From Rhizophlyctis rosea (Eukaryota; Chytridiomycota; Chytridiomycetes; Rhizophlyctidales; Rhizophlyctidaceae), in contig JADGJC010000368.1 of the NCBI GenBank assembly GCA_027596075.1, positions 402 through 37,269 of the forward strand: a DNA stretch of 36,868 bases, written 5' to 3'. Below, piece after piece: positions 10,013 through 21,881 of the stretch (its first letter is position 1; the number at the start of each line of letters is the position of its first letter). The position numbers and the translations under genes were made by a program. The notes beneath the pieces are model-generated. The model was not told the DNA's origin and did no database searches. It worked only from the letters and a program-made list of their open reading frames with translations.

Positions 10013-11606
10013 ATGTGGGATGGCGTAGTCTTGCTTAGGAATAGATGCGCGGCGGTTGGATGGGGTTTCCCGTCGTAGGGAGTTACGATTTCGTAGTGTG
10101 ATGATAAAACATGGCAATTGTCTCACCACAAAGGTCCAGCTGTGCATTGCAAAATTAGGAAGGGTACGACAGAATCAGGAGTAAATGACGGATGCATGTT
10201 TGATGGGATGGGGCCTCCATCCGAAACAACATTGTCCCAACCGAATGTTCATTTTACTTCCAAATCTTTCTTGGACTGTCGCCAAGGGCAATATTCAGCG
10301 GGGGATAGGATCAGCTATCACGAGATGATGCGAAAGAAATCCTCCAGTGGAACATTGACACCGCACCGGAGTTTTCATATTGCAACGGATGAAATATGCG
10401 GCAAGTTCGCAATATTTTGTCACTTTCGACTCCCAAAGTACGTGTCTATTTTGAAAAAGCAGATAAGGAAGCCTGTACGGAATGTTGTTCATGGAGCGTT
10501 CGGAATGCGCTCGCGAGTACGGCACCGATATGGTGGGTGGCGATGTGGATGGAATCAATGACCCCGGAAATGGACACTGCTCGTTCGGTGGAACCAGGCT
10601 ATGGGCATAATCCTAACTCCAACCACAGCTCCTTCTTCCCCACCCCCTCCTCCATGCTCATCCCCATCGTCGCCAACCGTTGACTATCCCCTAACCCTCT
10701 TCCGCACCTCCCACCCCTCCCCCAACCCGCCCCAATATTCCCTTCCGCCGCAGCAACCTTGAGCCAAATTGTGCCCCTTCACGAGCGTTTACAGTCTCCG
10801 AATCAGAAACTATTTATCTCAATTCCATTGACAACATGCTTGAACACGTCGAAGCATCATCATAAGTGGTTTTGGGCCGGTCTGCAAGCTGCACGGCATG
10901 GAAGATTGTGAGATTGTGGTTTATGAATTTGATCAGGGCGATAGATAGAGACAGGGGGAGACGATGGGATGAAACAGGACGACGAAGAGTAGTGCCTGTG
11001 GTTGGTTTTCGAAAAGGCAAGATTTGATGAAGGCTGATTCGTTTCTGGCTTGAGGATATGATAGCTTTCGTTTGCAAAACAATTTTTGATTGCTGTTTCA
11101 CTGCTCTTATGACGGATTGGCACCACGCCGACCAACACCTCAGTGCGTTTACCGTCCATACAAATCCGGGATTATGCGTCTGGGTTTGTTTCAACCTCCA
11201 TGATACCTCATTCGTATACTGTTGCTGAGCGAGAAAATCCTCAGCTTCGATAATGATTCAGTAGAGAACCATCCAGAAATGATATGATAGAAGGGCAACG
11301 GGACGGACAGGTCGAACCAACGGCACCGCGACCGATGGTTTACACCAGGTGGGAGATGCTTCACTCCGTTTAAAACAACGGAACATGAACGGACGTGTGT
11401 CAATAACATGGAAGAGTTCAAAAGGGAACCGTGGTCAGGGTGCGGGTTCTGCCGGTGATGATTTTTTGATATCCCACAACAATTGAAACGTGGGGAGGGT
11501 TTTAGATGGCAGTTCGAATAAAAACCGCCGAAAACGGGAGGATCGCGCGCGATCGCGCGGGAGAGAGGGGTGGAAAGTGGTAATAGCGGCAGCTGTTTAT
11601 TTCCTT
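10013..11606. other. Intergenic; no supported gene
   Basis: Several open frames exist on both strands (for example minus 10814-11194 and minus 11191-11610) but none shows a recognisable domain, and their compositions are typical of shadow frames. A pyrimidine-rich plus-strand tract lies at about 10610-10760. This is the shared 3' flank of the BTB gene (plus) and URM1 (minus). Confidence 0.5.
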
Positions 11607-12191
11607 TCATCCACCGTGCAGGGTGGATATGAAGACGATCGTATCCCGTTCTTTCAGACTGTAGTCTAATTCTCCCTCCAATTCCCAGTCGGCGTCGTTT
11701 ACAAGGACTAGTATTCCTGGTCGGCTAGAGGGGTTGTGTGAATGAGAATGGTTGAAACTTGTCCAACTGCTTGCAAGAAATGGAGGGACTGAAATCCGCC
11801 AAATTCATACTTACACGCTGTCGCCCTGTACAAATAACTCGGGTCTCTCACTCAAGAGATTATCCTTCATCCACGCTATTAGGTCCCGGATATGATGTAC
11901 TTTGTCGGGTAGAGTAACTGTGTGTGCTTTTTGGTTATTGAAGAGGAGCTCCATGCCTCCGCTGGGTTGGTGGGTTTCGACAGTGAGTGGTTGGAAATTG
12001 ACAGTGGCAAAGAAAGGGTCCAGAGTAGACGGCCGCAAGGTGGGAAGCAGCCTGCCCCCTTCTGACTCCCTCACCTGAATTGCAGCTCTATTGTCAGTCC
12101 CATCTGTCGTAATAGTTACAACTGTTTTGCTCGACTTGCTGTCAATAAGTGCCAATAAATAATTACTGCCAGGGTGGAAGAAGTGATGCAC
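11607..12191 (-). CDS. URM1: Ubiquitin-related modifier URM1
   Basis: Urm1 is a beta-grasp sulfur carrier: Uba4 thiocarboxylates its C-terminal glycine for 2-thiolation of wobble uridine in cytosolic tRNAs, and it can also be conjugated to proteins. The 3' exon (11724-11607) encodes [20 protein letters not shown] then [10 protein letters not shown] and stop, the diagnostic GG tail. A 91-bp GT-AG intron (11815-11725) separates it from the upstream exon, which has [36 protein letters not shown] and [12 protein letters not shown] before the splice. Family members are ~100 residues and begin just before PLTVE; the frame here is open ~60 residues further upstream to an ATG at 12191, with no Met near the expected start. 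The true start is therefore probably in a small upstream exon I could not place. Confidence 0.88.
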
Positions 12192-13044
12192 TCCTATGAC
12201 GATCCCAATTCAGATGGTGGGCATAGAATGGGGGCGGAAACTGGTCCAGCATTTGTGGCTTGATTTGCTGAACGCCCACGGAGCAACTCGGAGGTGTAGG
12301 CTAACCTCCAACCCGGTTGCGGGGGAAGGGCAAACTCTGCTTTTCTACCCACCATTTCATCTCGATTTTCCCTACCCTTCCTTTTCTCTTCTGTTCCCAC
12401 CAAGCCCTTCCGGAAAGCGGGCCATCCCTAGCATAACAACACCTCCAGCCGCGGAACGAAGTCCTGTGTAACGACTATAAAACGGAGGGATGGCGAAAAC
12501 CCCCATCGCCGCCTCGACGAACAACTTTTTGAACTCGTAGCCTACAGACACCAAAAGTACAAAATTGAAGTTTTCTCACGAATCACCTCCAAAAAGCCCA
12601 ACAAAGAGAAGCCTGGTACGATTGAAATCTGTCCCTTGCGAGGTCTTCGCGACCGCCAACCAACAAGTTGTAGAATGGAACGCCACCTGGGTTTATGAGC
12701 GAAAGGAAATTTGCTGGAGGTTCGAGGTAAGCGCGTCAACTAGGTGATGTTGTCTGTCCAGTAACACTGAAGCGTTTCAACCTTCCAGTGGACGTCAGGT
12801 CGCCGCCTGAGCTGTATAATATTGATTGGGGGAGGAACACTAGAAAGGTGAGGACCCTGTGTATTCACGCATGACCAAAGCGGAAATCCTAAGTTGAGCT
12901 TCTACAATGGCTCACTGATAGTCCGTCTCGATATCAGCCAAACCGCTCAGAACTAGATCAAGGCAAACCCTTCGGAGCCAATATGAACAACTCATTAGAA
13001 TCGTAATCAAAGCGCGCAATAGAATAAATGGAGTAAAGCTCAAG
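12192..13044. other. Unassigned stretch upstream of the ligase fragment
   Basis: A TATA-like CTATAAAACG lies at 12474-12483. Downstream plus-strand frames read LFELVAYRHQKYKIEVFSRI and, in another frame, VVEWNATWVYERKEICWRFE followed by a good donor (GAG|GTAAGC at about 12727). This may be a shifted gene remnant, but I do not recognise it with confidence. It does not match the N-terminal part of DNA ligase I that would be expected upstream of the fragment at 13045. Confidence 0.3.
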
Positions 13045-13703
13045 GAGTGCGAGTCAAACACATGCTGGCCCATTCGACGAAAGCCATCTCGGGAGTGCTG
13101 GAATAGTTTGAGATAATGACGTTGACTTGCGGGTACAAGTATGATGGTGAAAGGGCGCAGGTACGAACAGTGTGTGCCGCGGTATATCTTTGTTTGCTTT
13201 GTTCTGTTTCGCTCATTGTCCGTTCCCTTTGCTGAAGATCCACATGCTGGAAGACGGCACCGTCATGATTTACAGCCGAAAACGGAAAACTTGAGCGCGA
13301 TGTATTCGGATGTAATTGAGCGGTTGCATAAGGTACGTTTTGAGCTTGTTCTGAGATTGCTGTAAGTAATCGGTGTTTCTTGAGCTGATTTTCGGCGGGA
13401 TGTATGTTCATTAGATTCCGAAAGAAGGCATCAAGTCGTTTGTATTGGACGCGGAGTGTGAGGCGTGGGATCGGGAACAGAAATGTATGTTGCCGTTCCA
13501 GGTATTGAGTACTAGGAAGCGGAAGGTGCGTAAACGATTACGCTGTCAATATGTGTGCTGTAACAGGAAGCGGGAAGGAGAACGAAGCGGAATGACTGCA
13601 GTTCTGTGGTTAATGGTCTGATGTCTTCAGGACGTCCAAACGGCGGATATTCACGTTCAAGTCTGTATTTTTGGATTTGGGTTGATTTACATCAATGGAA
13701 AGG
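13045..13703 (+). pseudogene. DNA ligase I (CDC9-like) fragment, broken
   Basis: The adenylation-domain core of an ATP-dependent replicative ligase is recognisable over five exons: 13045-13160, 13238-13332, 13415-13525 and 13631-13703 with GT-AG introns between (the run 13415-13525 includes the [11 protein letters not shown] block). Landmarks in order: MLAHSTKAISGVLE; the nucleotidyl-lysine motif YKYDGERAQ (lysine at 13138-13140 region); [54 protein letters not shown]. Lesions are a TAG at 13105-13107 (after GVLE), a one-base loss in the A4 run 13279-13282, and absence of all later motifs (EGLMVK, KLKKDY) and of the N-terminal domain. The introns are retained, so this came from a genomic duplication, not from a retrocopy. 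The intact gene must lie elsewhere. Confidence 0.85.
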
Positions 13704-13767
13704 GTAAGTTTTTTGAATGGAGGAGTTCAAGTCCATTATTTGGATATTGATATGACGAAGTTTGCAG

Positions 13768-15106
13768 CATGATTGATAGTCAAGGCGCACATGGCATGAA
13801 TGGGCAGCGCCATGAACGCTGAACTTGGTTTGCAACAATGCGGGTTCTGCTGCAGCATCTGACACGAGGACGGATATTTTGTCGTCTTTGTGGCGGATGC
13901 CGCAACAGAATTTGTATTGCTGCAAGATCGGGTTTGGCGTCCACGATGGTCACCATTCCGCAGCTCTTCTCATCTTTGTACGCGTCCATTGCGCGAGATA
14001 CCCATCATGGCATCACCGTTATCAGGACTCGACAGGAGCGATCTACTTCAGTAATGTCGACTGGATTAGCTCACTTCCGCCGACGTTCCGAAAACGGTGA
14101 TGCCATATTGGGCTGCTGTTCTTACATAAGGTTGAGGTGGGTGAGTGCTGAAGTGGACGTCCACAGGAAAGTGGCACTCACAACGTTAGGCCTCAGCGAT
14201 TAATTCTTCGAATCGCTCCTCACTGGTGACTCTCGTGTCAGCAAGTCTTGTCTGCTCCTTGGGTTTGCGGTATGTGGTGATATCATTGATTCCTTTTCGA
14301 TGGTTGATCCTCATCATTACCTTCAAGAGATGGACACCGACAGCACCATCGGTGCTGACTTTGTAAGTCGCTGTGTTCTCTTTTGAATTGGAAATATTTA
14401 AAGGAAACAACCCAGCTGACGCATTCCCAGTATCCACACTACTGGGTTGGAAGGAAAGACGGTGAAGCTACAAGTTGTAGATATTAATTACTTTGAGCAG
14501 TGGGGTTATCTCGAGGAAGGGAGACGGATGGAGATGAAAAGTGTTGCGGGTTGCGCAGAGCCTGGACGCAGAACACCATTACGGCAACAGTACGAATTCT
14601 GTTGCAGAAGTGGAGTTCCGCGTCCAAGTCGCTGCGCAAGCCGCAGATCTTATCATGTCAATACGCCTCTGTTCCTCGAGGTGGTCGTCGCGCTGCTTAG
14701 TCGACATTCTGCAAATGATCATGCCCTGATGGGTTTCCATTCTGCAAAGAGGTTGATGGTGGGCGCTGACGTGAGCATTTCCTCATTAGGGAAGCCACAC
14801 CGGATCTACAGCAAGTACAGCTGAAGTACAGCGACGACTCGAGGAGTGTAAGGAGTTTCAACAGTGGGCATGATATGGACGGTGGGAACGATCCGATGGA
14901 CGAGGATGTGGGTGCGATTCCGGTGGGGGCCGAATAGGACGGAGGTGCGGCATGAACGACCAAGCTCTACCGGTTCGCTGTTCCTGAACCCCCATTTGTT
15001 GGAGGTTGTTGGAAGGTTTGGGCCGTCCTGCGCAAGGTCGACGGGTTTAATTCGCCAAATAGATCAGGATCATCGGTATTGAGTAGAGCCGTGATGGGGT
15101 CAGCGG
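13768..15106. other. No recognised gene; several short ORFs
   Basis: Open frames of 60-125 codons occur on both strands. The most protein-like is minus 14437-14186, ending ...TRVTSEERFEELIAEA with STDGAVGVHLLK near its middle, but I cannot assign a family. The minus frame 15278-14967 lies directly downstream of the ankyrin gene and could be a last exon of it; the one obvious GT-AG intron (donor GTATATAAG at about 15209, acceptor CCGTAG at about 15108) joins in the wrong phase. Confidence 0.35.
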
Positions 15107-16504
15107 CTACGGACGTGGGTAGAGAAGGGTGGTGGATGATCTTGTCTGATATATTGTATGCAGTCGGTATGGTGTGGGGGGAAAGGGTTGGGAGCTTATA
15201 TACGGGTCGATTGCGAGCAACAACCGCACAATCTTGCAGTGGTTTTTTGACGTTGACTCTATGAGGGCAAATTTGCAAGGGTCCAAGGGAGCGGCGTGGT
15301 CCAATAAGGCTTCGACGAAATTGGATTTGCCAGATGATGCAGATATGGCAAGAGGATCTTCATAACTCACTCGTGGGCTCCAGGCACCAGCGGCCACAAG
15401 GGACTTGACCGTTTCGACGGAAGACGAAGAGCGCACTGCCTTTTGAAGTGCAAGACTCCGATTATTGGCACCCGCATCCAACAATGCTTTGACAACTTCC
15501 GCACGACCCTCTGTAGCTGCCCGAATCAAGGCACTATCGTCATCAAAGTGCACATCCACTCCCGCATCCAAAAGCGCCTTCACAATCTCCACGTAACCCT
15601 TCTTCGCCGCATCCACTAGTGACTCCGCCTTTGCTTGTTCCCACTCTGCAGATTCCTCGTCCCTCTTCGATCCCGCCTTCAGATCTGTCAACAACAGCTT
15701 CACTATTGCAACTTGTTCGCTTCCGGAGGCGGCAAGGAGCGCCTTGCTTCTTAGCGAGTAAGTAAAGGTCGCCACCACCGAGAGAATTCCAAATGCCTCC
15801 AACGCGTCGGGCTTGGTGCTGCCGGCGACAGCTATGATGCCCTCCTCCACTTCATGAGGCAACACGTCAACTCTATACGCTTTGAGCACATGCGTATGAC
15901 ATCCGTGGCACGCCCACTTCCAACATGCACTTAAACCCTCTGTGCTCGTGCGCCAGCCCGCCTCTGCCCAGATGACGTCATCATTTGAGATAAGAGCGCG
16001 AAATGCTTTATTAGCTTGGCGCATCCGACGGGCAGATGGGTGTGCAAGTCTAGTGATGGATAGGATGAGCTCGGGTGGGAAGGCTTCGGTGAAGTAGAGG
16101 GATGGTTGGGCGGTGCATGTTTGTTTGGAAGGTCGTTCCGTGGCAGGCGACGATGGTCTACGGGTCATGGATTCCCATAAGTCGTCTTCAAAATGGTTAT
16201 GATGCTCATCGTGACTGTCCGGTCTTGAGTGATGAAAACCATAGCGAGTGAGTGAAAGGTTGCGAATGTCAAGCGGGTTGAAGCGAATAGGACGGGCCAA
16301 TTGGCGAGTAGGGAGCATTTGTGTTGACGGATCTGTGTGGAAGGAGTAGGAGAGTGAGTTTGCAGAGCGTGAGAAATATCCGTATTGAATGCAGAAATTT
16401 CTTAACCGGCAAAAGATGTGAAACGGTTGACGCATTGCAAAACCCACTTCGCCTTCACTCAATTTGATGTGCTCAGTTTGAAAATACCTACCGTCTTCAA
16501 GCAC
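15107..16504 (-). CDS. F-box / ankyrin-repeat protein
   Basis: A single open minus-strand frame of 465 codons. The first ~60 residues look untranslated, so the likely start is the ATG at 16318 (MLPTRQLARP), giving ~403 residues; ATGs at 16504 and 16435 are alternatives. An F-box-like segment (FPPELILSITRLAHPSARRM) is followed by ankyrin repeats: SEQVAIVKLLLTDL, KKGYVEIVKALLDAGVDVHF, TEGRAEVVKALLDAGANN, SVETVKSLVAAGA, KSNFVEALLDHA and NHCKIVRLLLAIDP. Ankyrin repeats bind protein partners; with an F-box the product may be an SCF substrate receptor. The final ~25 residues (QTRSSTTLLYPRP) are not repeat-like and may be intron read-through. It shares no sequence with the F-box-like family A-D. Confidence 0.75.
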   Translation of the reverse strand: MLEDGRYFQTEHIKLSEGEVGFAMRQPFHIFCRLRNFCIQYGYFSRSANSLSYSFHTDPSTQMLPTRQLARPIRFNPLDIRNLSLTRYGFHHSRPDSHDEHHNHFEDDLWESMTRRPSSPATERPSKQTCTAQPSLYFTEAFPPELILSITRLAHPSARRMRQANKAFRALISNDDVIWAEAGWRTSTEGLSACWKWACHGCHTHVLKAYRVDVLPHEVEEGIIAVAGSTKPDALEAFGILSVVATFTYSLRSKALLAASGSEQVAIVKLLLTDLKAGSKRDEESAEWEQAKAESLVDAAKKGYVEIVKALLDAGVDVHFDDDSALIRAATEGRAEVVKALLDAGANNRSLALQKAVRSSSSVETVKSLVAAGAWSPRVSYEDPLAISASSGKSNFVEALLDHAAPLDPCKFALIESTSKNHCKIVRLLLAIDPYISSQPFPPTPYRLHTIYQTRSSTTLLYPRP

Positions 16505-16746
16505 TGAGTATCCCCCACCGTTGCCGAAGCATCACACTCATCGCGTAAAGGTACCTCTCCCGCCCATTGCGCCAAAAACCCCAAAATCATAGCAGTAGCC
16601 TGCGCAACTAACGTAAAAACTCCCCAAAGCTTCCCCGCGAAGCCACTCCCTGCTGTCGACCCTCCATTCGCTTGCCGCCTTTCCTCCATTTCTGAACGTC
16701 GGTGAACGAGCAAAGTAGAAGTAGATCCTTCCAGCCAATTGATCAA
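16459..16746 (-). CDS. Small single-span membrane ORF, or 5' exon of the ankyrin gene
   Basis: A 95-codon open frame with a Gly/Ser-rich N-terminus and one hydrophobic span of about 23 residues (LWGVFTLVAQATAMILGFLA). A donor-like site (AAGACG|GTAGGT) at about 16499-16491 follows DTQCLKT, so it could be an upstream exon spliced to the ankyrin frame beginning at 16504-16318. No family is recognised. It overlaps the 5' end of the ankyrin ORF and is divergent from UTP22 by ~500 bp. Confidence 0.35.
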   Translation of the reverse strand: MINWLEGSTSTLLVHRRSEMEERRQANGGSTAGSGFAGKLWGVFTLVAQATAMILGFLAQWAGEVPLRDECDASATVGDTQCLKTVGIFKLSTSN

Positions 16747-17246
16747 GTGTTCGGCGCTTTGACGTTTGGGTAACGAGCTTCAACCCCTTCTCATACTCCT
16801 TTTGATCGTGAACGAGCAGGAGGACCAAGAAACTCAGGTAACTTAAGTTTCCACTTCGCTGCCGCTGTCTGTTGCACGAATGACTCGGAATGAGATTGTG
16901 TGGGAGGACAATTGGACAATGGGACATACCAGCAAAATAAGTTAGGCAATAAGGACCTGGGTGGCCTGCCTACTGCCTGCCTACTATGCACCGCAGCACC
17001 AGTTTGCATTTGGTGGCACGGTGTGGCTTTGCATTCGGTAAAAGCCTCATCGTTACTTCTTTTTGAAATTGGGGAAATGCAGCTGCTGCTCACACCGTGG
17101 CATGCCTTGCCTGATTAACAAGTAACCACCGTCGAAACTTACTACTCACCACCCACTGCCTGCTGAGTAGCGGTAACTGCTCGACCCCCCGCAAACAACT
17201 TCCTGCAATACTTCGAAACTTCCGTCCAGTGAAAAATATTGGGGGC
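16747..17246. promoter_or_regulatory. Divergent intergenic region upstream of UTP22
   Basis: This ~500-bp region lies between the minus-strand membrane/ankyrin ORFs and UTP22 and must hold its promoter. It contains a short imperfect direct repeat GCCTACTGCCTGCCTACT at about 16966-16985. I do not see an exact ribosome-biogenesis RRPE or PAC element. Confidence 0.35.
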
Positions 17247-20200
17247 ATGGTCAGCTTGAAGCGGAAAGCAACGCTGGAGGTACCGTGGAAAGCCACTTCC
17301 CATCCCCCTCGTGCTTCTACTCTGTAGCCATACTGACCTGGCATTGTTTTTGTCTGCAGTCCGACCGAGGTAGCAGCAAAAGGCGCCAACCTGTGTCCAC
17401 AGACCCGTACGTTGACCCGTCCGGCATTGAGGATGAGGACAGTTCCGTGGATGGCGATCAGGACGGTGCCGACTTTGTAGACGAAGAAACGGACGCGGAA
17501 TCTGTGGACCAGTCTAGCGACGCGGAGGAAGCAGAAGAAGGGAATGACGTTGAGAATAAGATGGGCAAACATGGAAAGGCCAAATCCGCAGACCGCCTCT
17601 ATAAGGCACCGACCAACGATGAGATGCAACAGCTGAAGGAGACATCCGATCTGTTCAAGTCGAACCTCTTCAAATTGCAGGTACGGTAGTTTCGATCTTG
17701 AAGAATTATTGACCCCATATCAACCGCTTTGTTGGCTCCAGATCGACGAACTGCTAAACGAAGTCCGGATCAATCATAATACAACCGGACCTTTGGAAAA
17801 AGCGTTGCACAAGTTGAAGGAAATCATGGACGCGATGAGCGATATCCCGGAAACGTCGGTTTTGGAAGCCACGTCAAAACTCGCGTCATCCGGCATAGCC
17901 GTTCCCTTCCCCCATCCTCCACCGCCCGCAGACGCACAATACAAATTCGGTTTCAAAAAGCCATCGAAGATTTTCATCGTGGGAAGCTATCTCTTGAAGA
18001 TGGTGGCAAAGAGCCCGGAAGGAGCCAATGTTGATGTTGCCGTGCAGATGCCAGAGACAATTTTCCAGGAGAAGGATCATATGAACTACCGTTATCTTTA
18101 CAAGCGCGCATTCTACCTGGCGGTTTTGGCGAAGGAAATGAGGAAGAGACATAAGGAGTTTCCCGTCACCATCAAATTTCAGGCATTCAATGGGGACAGG
18201 CGACGACCCATACTGGTGCTACGTTCGCGCGAAGGTAAGATGACTTTGAGGGTGTTGGTGCAAAGAGAACGAACTATTCATCTGATGGAAATACCAGAAG
18301 GCGCGTCTGAAGCCGATTTTGGAAGCTTAGGATTTTGCATCCGCATCTTTCCTGTCATCTCTCCAAACCTTTTCCTGCCAACACGACTGGCACCTGACCG
18401 CAACAACGTACGTCCCAACTTTATCGACCCCGCCGCAAAAACGCCCACTGATCTACCTCCAACTCCCCGCTACAACGCCGCAATTCTATACGACACCGTC
18501 CTAGTTCCACATCTCAACATCTTACACCACCACGTCACAAATTGCGCCGGGTTTCGAGATGCAGCAATCTTGAGCAAAATTTGGCTAACGCAACGCGGGT
18601 TTGGGAAGGCGCCGGGTAGCTTTAATGGATTTTTGTTCGCGATGATTATGGGCTATCTGTTGCGGACAAGTGATAAGAACGGTGTTCGAAGGCTTGCCAA
18701 TAGCTTTAGCTCGTACCAGTTGTTTAAGGTTACAATGGAGTATATTGGTAAGTTCTTCGTCTTCGTCACACTCAAAATACATATGCTTGTCATGATCCTC
18801 ATTTTTTTTGTTTACATAGCAACTCATGATTTTGATGCGGAGCCAATCTTCATGACCGAAGATGGAAAGCCACTGTCTGATGTGGAGGTAAATCGTTTTT
18901 GGTAGCGTTCCTTCATCTTCCAGTGCACTCATTATTGTATATCATAGTTCTCGAAGGAAACCTTCGTCAAGAATTACGATGTCGTCATAGTGGATCCGTC
19001 GGGGAGGGTAAATCTTGCGGCAGGAATGAGTAGAGGAATGTTGGACGAGCTTCAACACGAAGCACGTGTCAGCATGCGGATGCTCAATGATACCGGATCA
19101 GATCATTTTGATTCGTTGTTTTTGAAGACGATCAATGTCTTGCATTTACGTTATGATAACGTTGCCAGGTATGGATGGCATGACTCCCATTCCCGCTGCA
19201 TTCATTTTATTTACATAGAAGGAATGCAGGATCGCGGGCGCCCCAAACCGTTCTCCCACGTACTCCCAAACCGCTTCCTTAGACTTCCCAGACCACCACT
19301 TATTCCTACAAACCAAAATTCCGAAAATCCTCAAGCGAGCACTCACCAATCGGGCTTTACTCGTCACGGCACATATGAAAGCACTTCCCGACTGGCCGTG
19401 TGACAAAGAACCGATAACGTATGCGGACGTCAGCAGCCCAATATACGTCGGATTAGTACTTGATCCCGAGAACGCGATCAGGGTCGTAGAGCACGGGCCG
19501 CCACCAGAGGATTCTGCGGCGTCGGATGCGTTCCGGGCGATGTGGGGAGAGAAGGCGGAACTGAGGCGGTTCAAGGATGGGAGTATCCTCGAAAGTGTGG
19601 TGTTTGACTGCGATGGGACACTGGATCAACGATCATTGATTGTTGGGCGGATGGTTGGGTTCCTGTTGGAGAGGCATTTCGGTATCGCGGCGAAGGGGGA
19701 AAGTTTGACGTATTGGGCTGGGCAGTTTAGTCGGTTCATACGAGCTCCCGGTATCGATATGGCGGCATTGTCGTATCAAATGGTCATGGATGCGTTCTCT
19801 GCATTCGCGAAGGAGCTCCGTAGTCTGGACGAACTTCCTCTCGGTATCACGAATGTCATTCCATGTGCCGAAGGGCTGAGATACACCTCCGTCTTCATTC
19901 CTCAGCCTCGGCCAAGCGATGAGCGACTAAAGGGCGGATACCGGCCATTGATTGAGCCGTTGGACGTGATGATCGAGTTCGAAAGCAGCGGTCGATGGCC
20001 GGACGATCTTGGCGCCATTGCGCAGATGAAATTGGCGTTCTACATCCGCATCGCAGAAGTCATCACACAACATACTCCCGGCACACGCGCAACCGTAGCA
20101 AAGGACGATGGCGGATACATTGACATCACTCCCCTCAGCGGTTTCACATTTCGGTGTCGTATCCACCATGATCGCGAAGAGCTTTTGCATGAGCGCCGTC

Positions 20201-21495
20201 TTGGGAAAGGCGACGATCAGGCGGAGAACGATTTCTACAAATCTGCGCAAGCAGAGTATTATCGCCGGTACCACCATTTACCCTACCACTCGCTTCGCAT
20301 CCAAAATCTATGTCTGCGACACCCGTTCCTTCCATACGCCATTCGATTGTTGAAGCGGTGGGTGGGAGCACATATGCTTTCGAATCAGATCCCTGCGGAG
20401 CTGTTGGAGTTGATTGCGGCGAAAGTGTTTGTGGATGCGGCACCGTATAGTGAGCCACATTCTCCGTATGTTGGATTCATTAGGGCGTTGGAGTTGATTA
20501 GGAGTTGGGATTGGGGGAAGGAAGCGTTGGTGGTGCATTTGGAGAAGGGGGAGACGGTACAGGTTGGGGCGGCGGCAAGTTCGGTTGAGGATGGTGCGAT
20601 TGGTGGGGCGGAGGGGCTTAAACCTGGGGCGATGCGGATCCAGACGGAGAAGGACACGGCGGGTGTGTGGTGGGGACAGGAGAAGCCGACGTTGATGGTT
20701 GTGCATCGGCTGGTTGCGTTGGCCAAGGCAGCGTTGAAGCATGTGGATGTTGCATTCCAGACCGGAATAGAGAAGGGTTTAGCGGTAGGTTTTGCCAAGT
20801 CTTATTTTATGAACAAAGCAGACGAACCACGCTTAACCTTTTACCCATATTTTAGAAATTGTTCATCACGCCGGCGCAAGGGTACGATATGGTGCTGCAA
20901 CTGCACCCTCACAAATGCCCGCGTTTCCGACAGAGTCTTACGTACGACCCCGCCTGCCTGCCGAAGGTCAAGTCAAAATACAAGAACTTGGTCTCGGCAC
21001 AGGATCGAGAGCTGGTGCTGTTGACGGAGTTTGATCCTGTAGAGCGGTATTTGGCTGAGTTGGAGGTACGGGTTTTGATAGGGTTTAGCCTCCATCTGTG
21101 ATTGACAACGGCTGACGTTTTCGTGTGTTTACAGGCCGCATATGGGGAGGGTGCGACGTTCTTCAATGATCGATACGGCGGCACGGCGATTGCAGTCGTA
21201 TTCAATCGGAAGGCTTTGGCGCATGGGACTTGGAAGGTTGGATTGCCGTTCAATGCGACTCCTTTATCACATGTTACCGAAATCGTAAGTGATGGAGGCT
21301 GTTGTAATTATTGAGTGATTGAGCTTCAAGTCGGTGGGGAACTTTACTGATCCGTCGTTCTGATTTCAGAAACCTAAAAAGAAGGCGACAAAGGAAACGT
21401 GGCGGGTAACTCCTAATTTTGCAGCGATGGCCGCAGAGATGGAGCGGCTGGGTACGGGTTTGGTTGCTGGGGTAGGCGTTGATTTAGATGCGTAG
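17247..21495 (+). CDS. UTP22: U3 snoRNP protein UTP22 / Nrap (NOL6)
   Basis: Utp22 (Nrap/NOL6) is a core small-subunit processome protein; in yeast it binds Rrp7 and casein kinase II (UtpC) and is needed for early 18S rRNA processing in the nucleolus. Nine exons join in phase: 17247-17279, 17360-17680, 17742-18747, 18820-18887, 18948-19168, 19230-20784, 20856-21065, 21135-21284 and 21370-21495. The product is 1229 residues, close to yeast Utp22. A short basic start (MVSLKRKATLE) precedes an acidic tract at about residues 35-75. The conserved tandem nucleotidyltransferase-like modules include FIVGSYLLKMVAKSPEGANV, FRDAAILSKIWLTQRGFGK, FLFAMIMGYLL, EKAELRRFKDGSILESVVF, LLKRWVGAHMLSNQIP and FFNDRYGGTAIAVVFN. 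It ends TWRVTPNFAAMAAEMERLG. All introns are GT-AG, 60-85 bp, and no lesion was found across 3.7 kb of coding sequence. Confidence 0.95.
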
Positions 21496-21881
21496 GGGCA
21501 GAATGAACCTGCCTTATGTCCTTAGATTGTACAGACTAATTTAAATATGTATGGTGGTGTGGGAATGTGTCATATTGTGAACAGCCGACGTATGACATCC
21601 TGTTGTGGATGATGAAGCTTATTGAAGTCTAGGGGAAGCGTCGGATTTTGTTTTTCTTCCAGAGGTCGTTTCATCATGGGGTCACAATGTGACCCACTGC
21701 TCATGTCAAGCGCAAAATAAAAAGGAACAAAAGAATAAACATGATAAACGCACAAACATATCCTAACAAAAGAAAAGCTCCCTAACACTAAACGCTTCCA
21801 TCCGCAAGTATGAATCCTCAATCTACGTCAAATTCCCGCCTACCTAACAACACAGTCTTCGACGCCAGTCACACTACAAAC
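21496..21881. other. Convergent 3' flank between UTP22 and copy C
   Basis: No gene is seen. A palindrome GGTCACAATGTGACC at about 21678-21693 could form a short hairpin or be a protein site. This segment receives the 3' ends of UTP22 (plus) and F-box-like copy C (minus). Confidence 0.4.
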
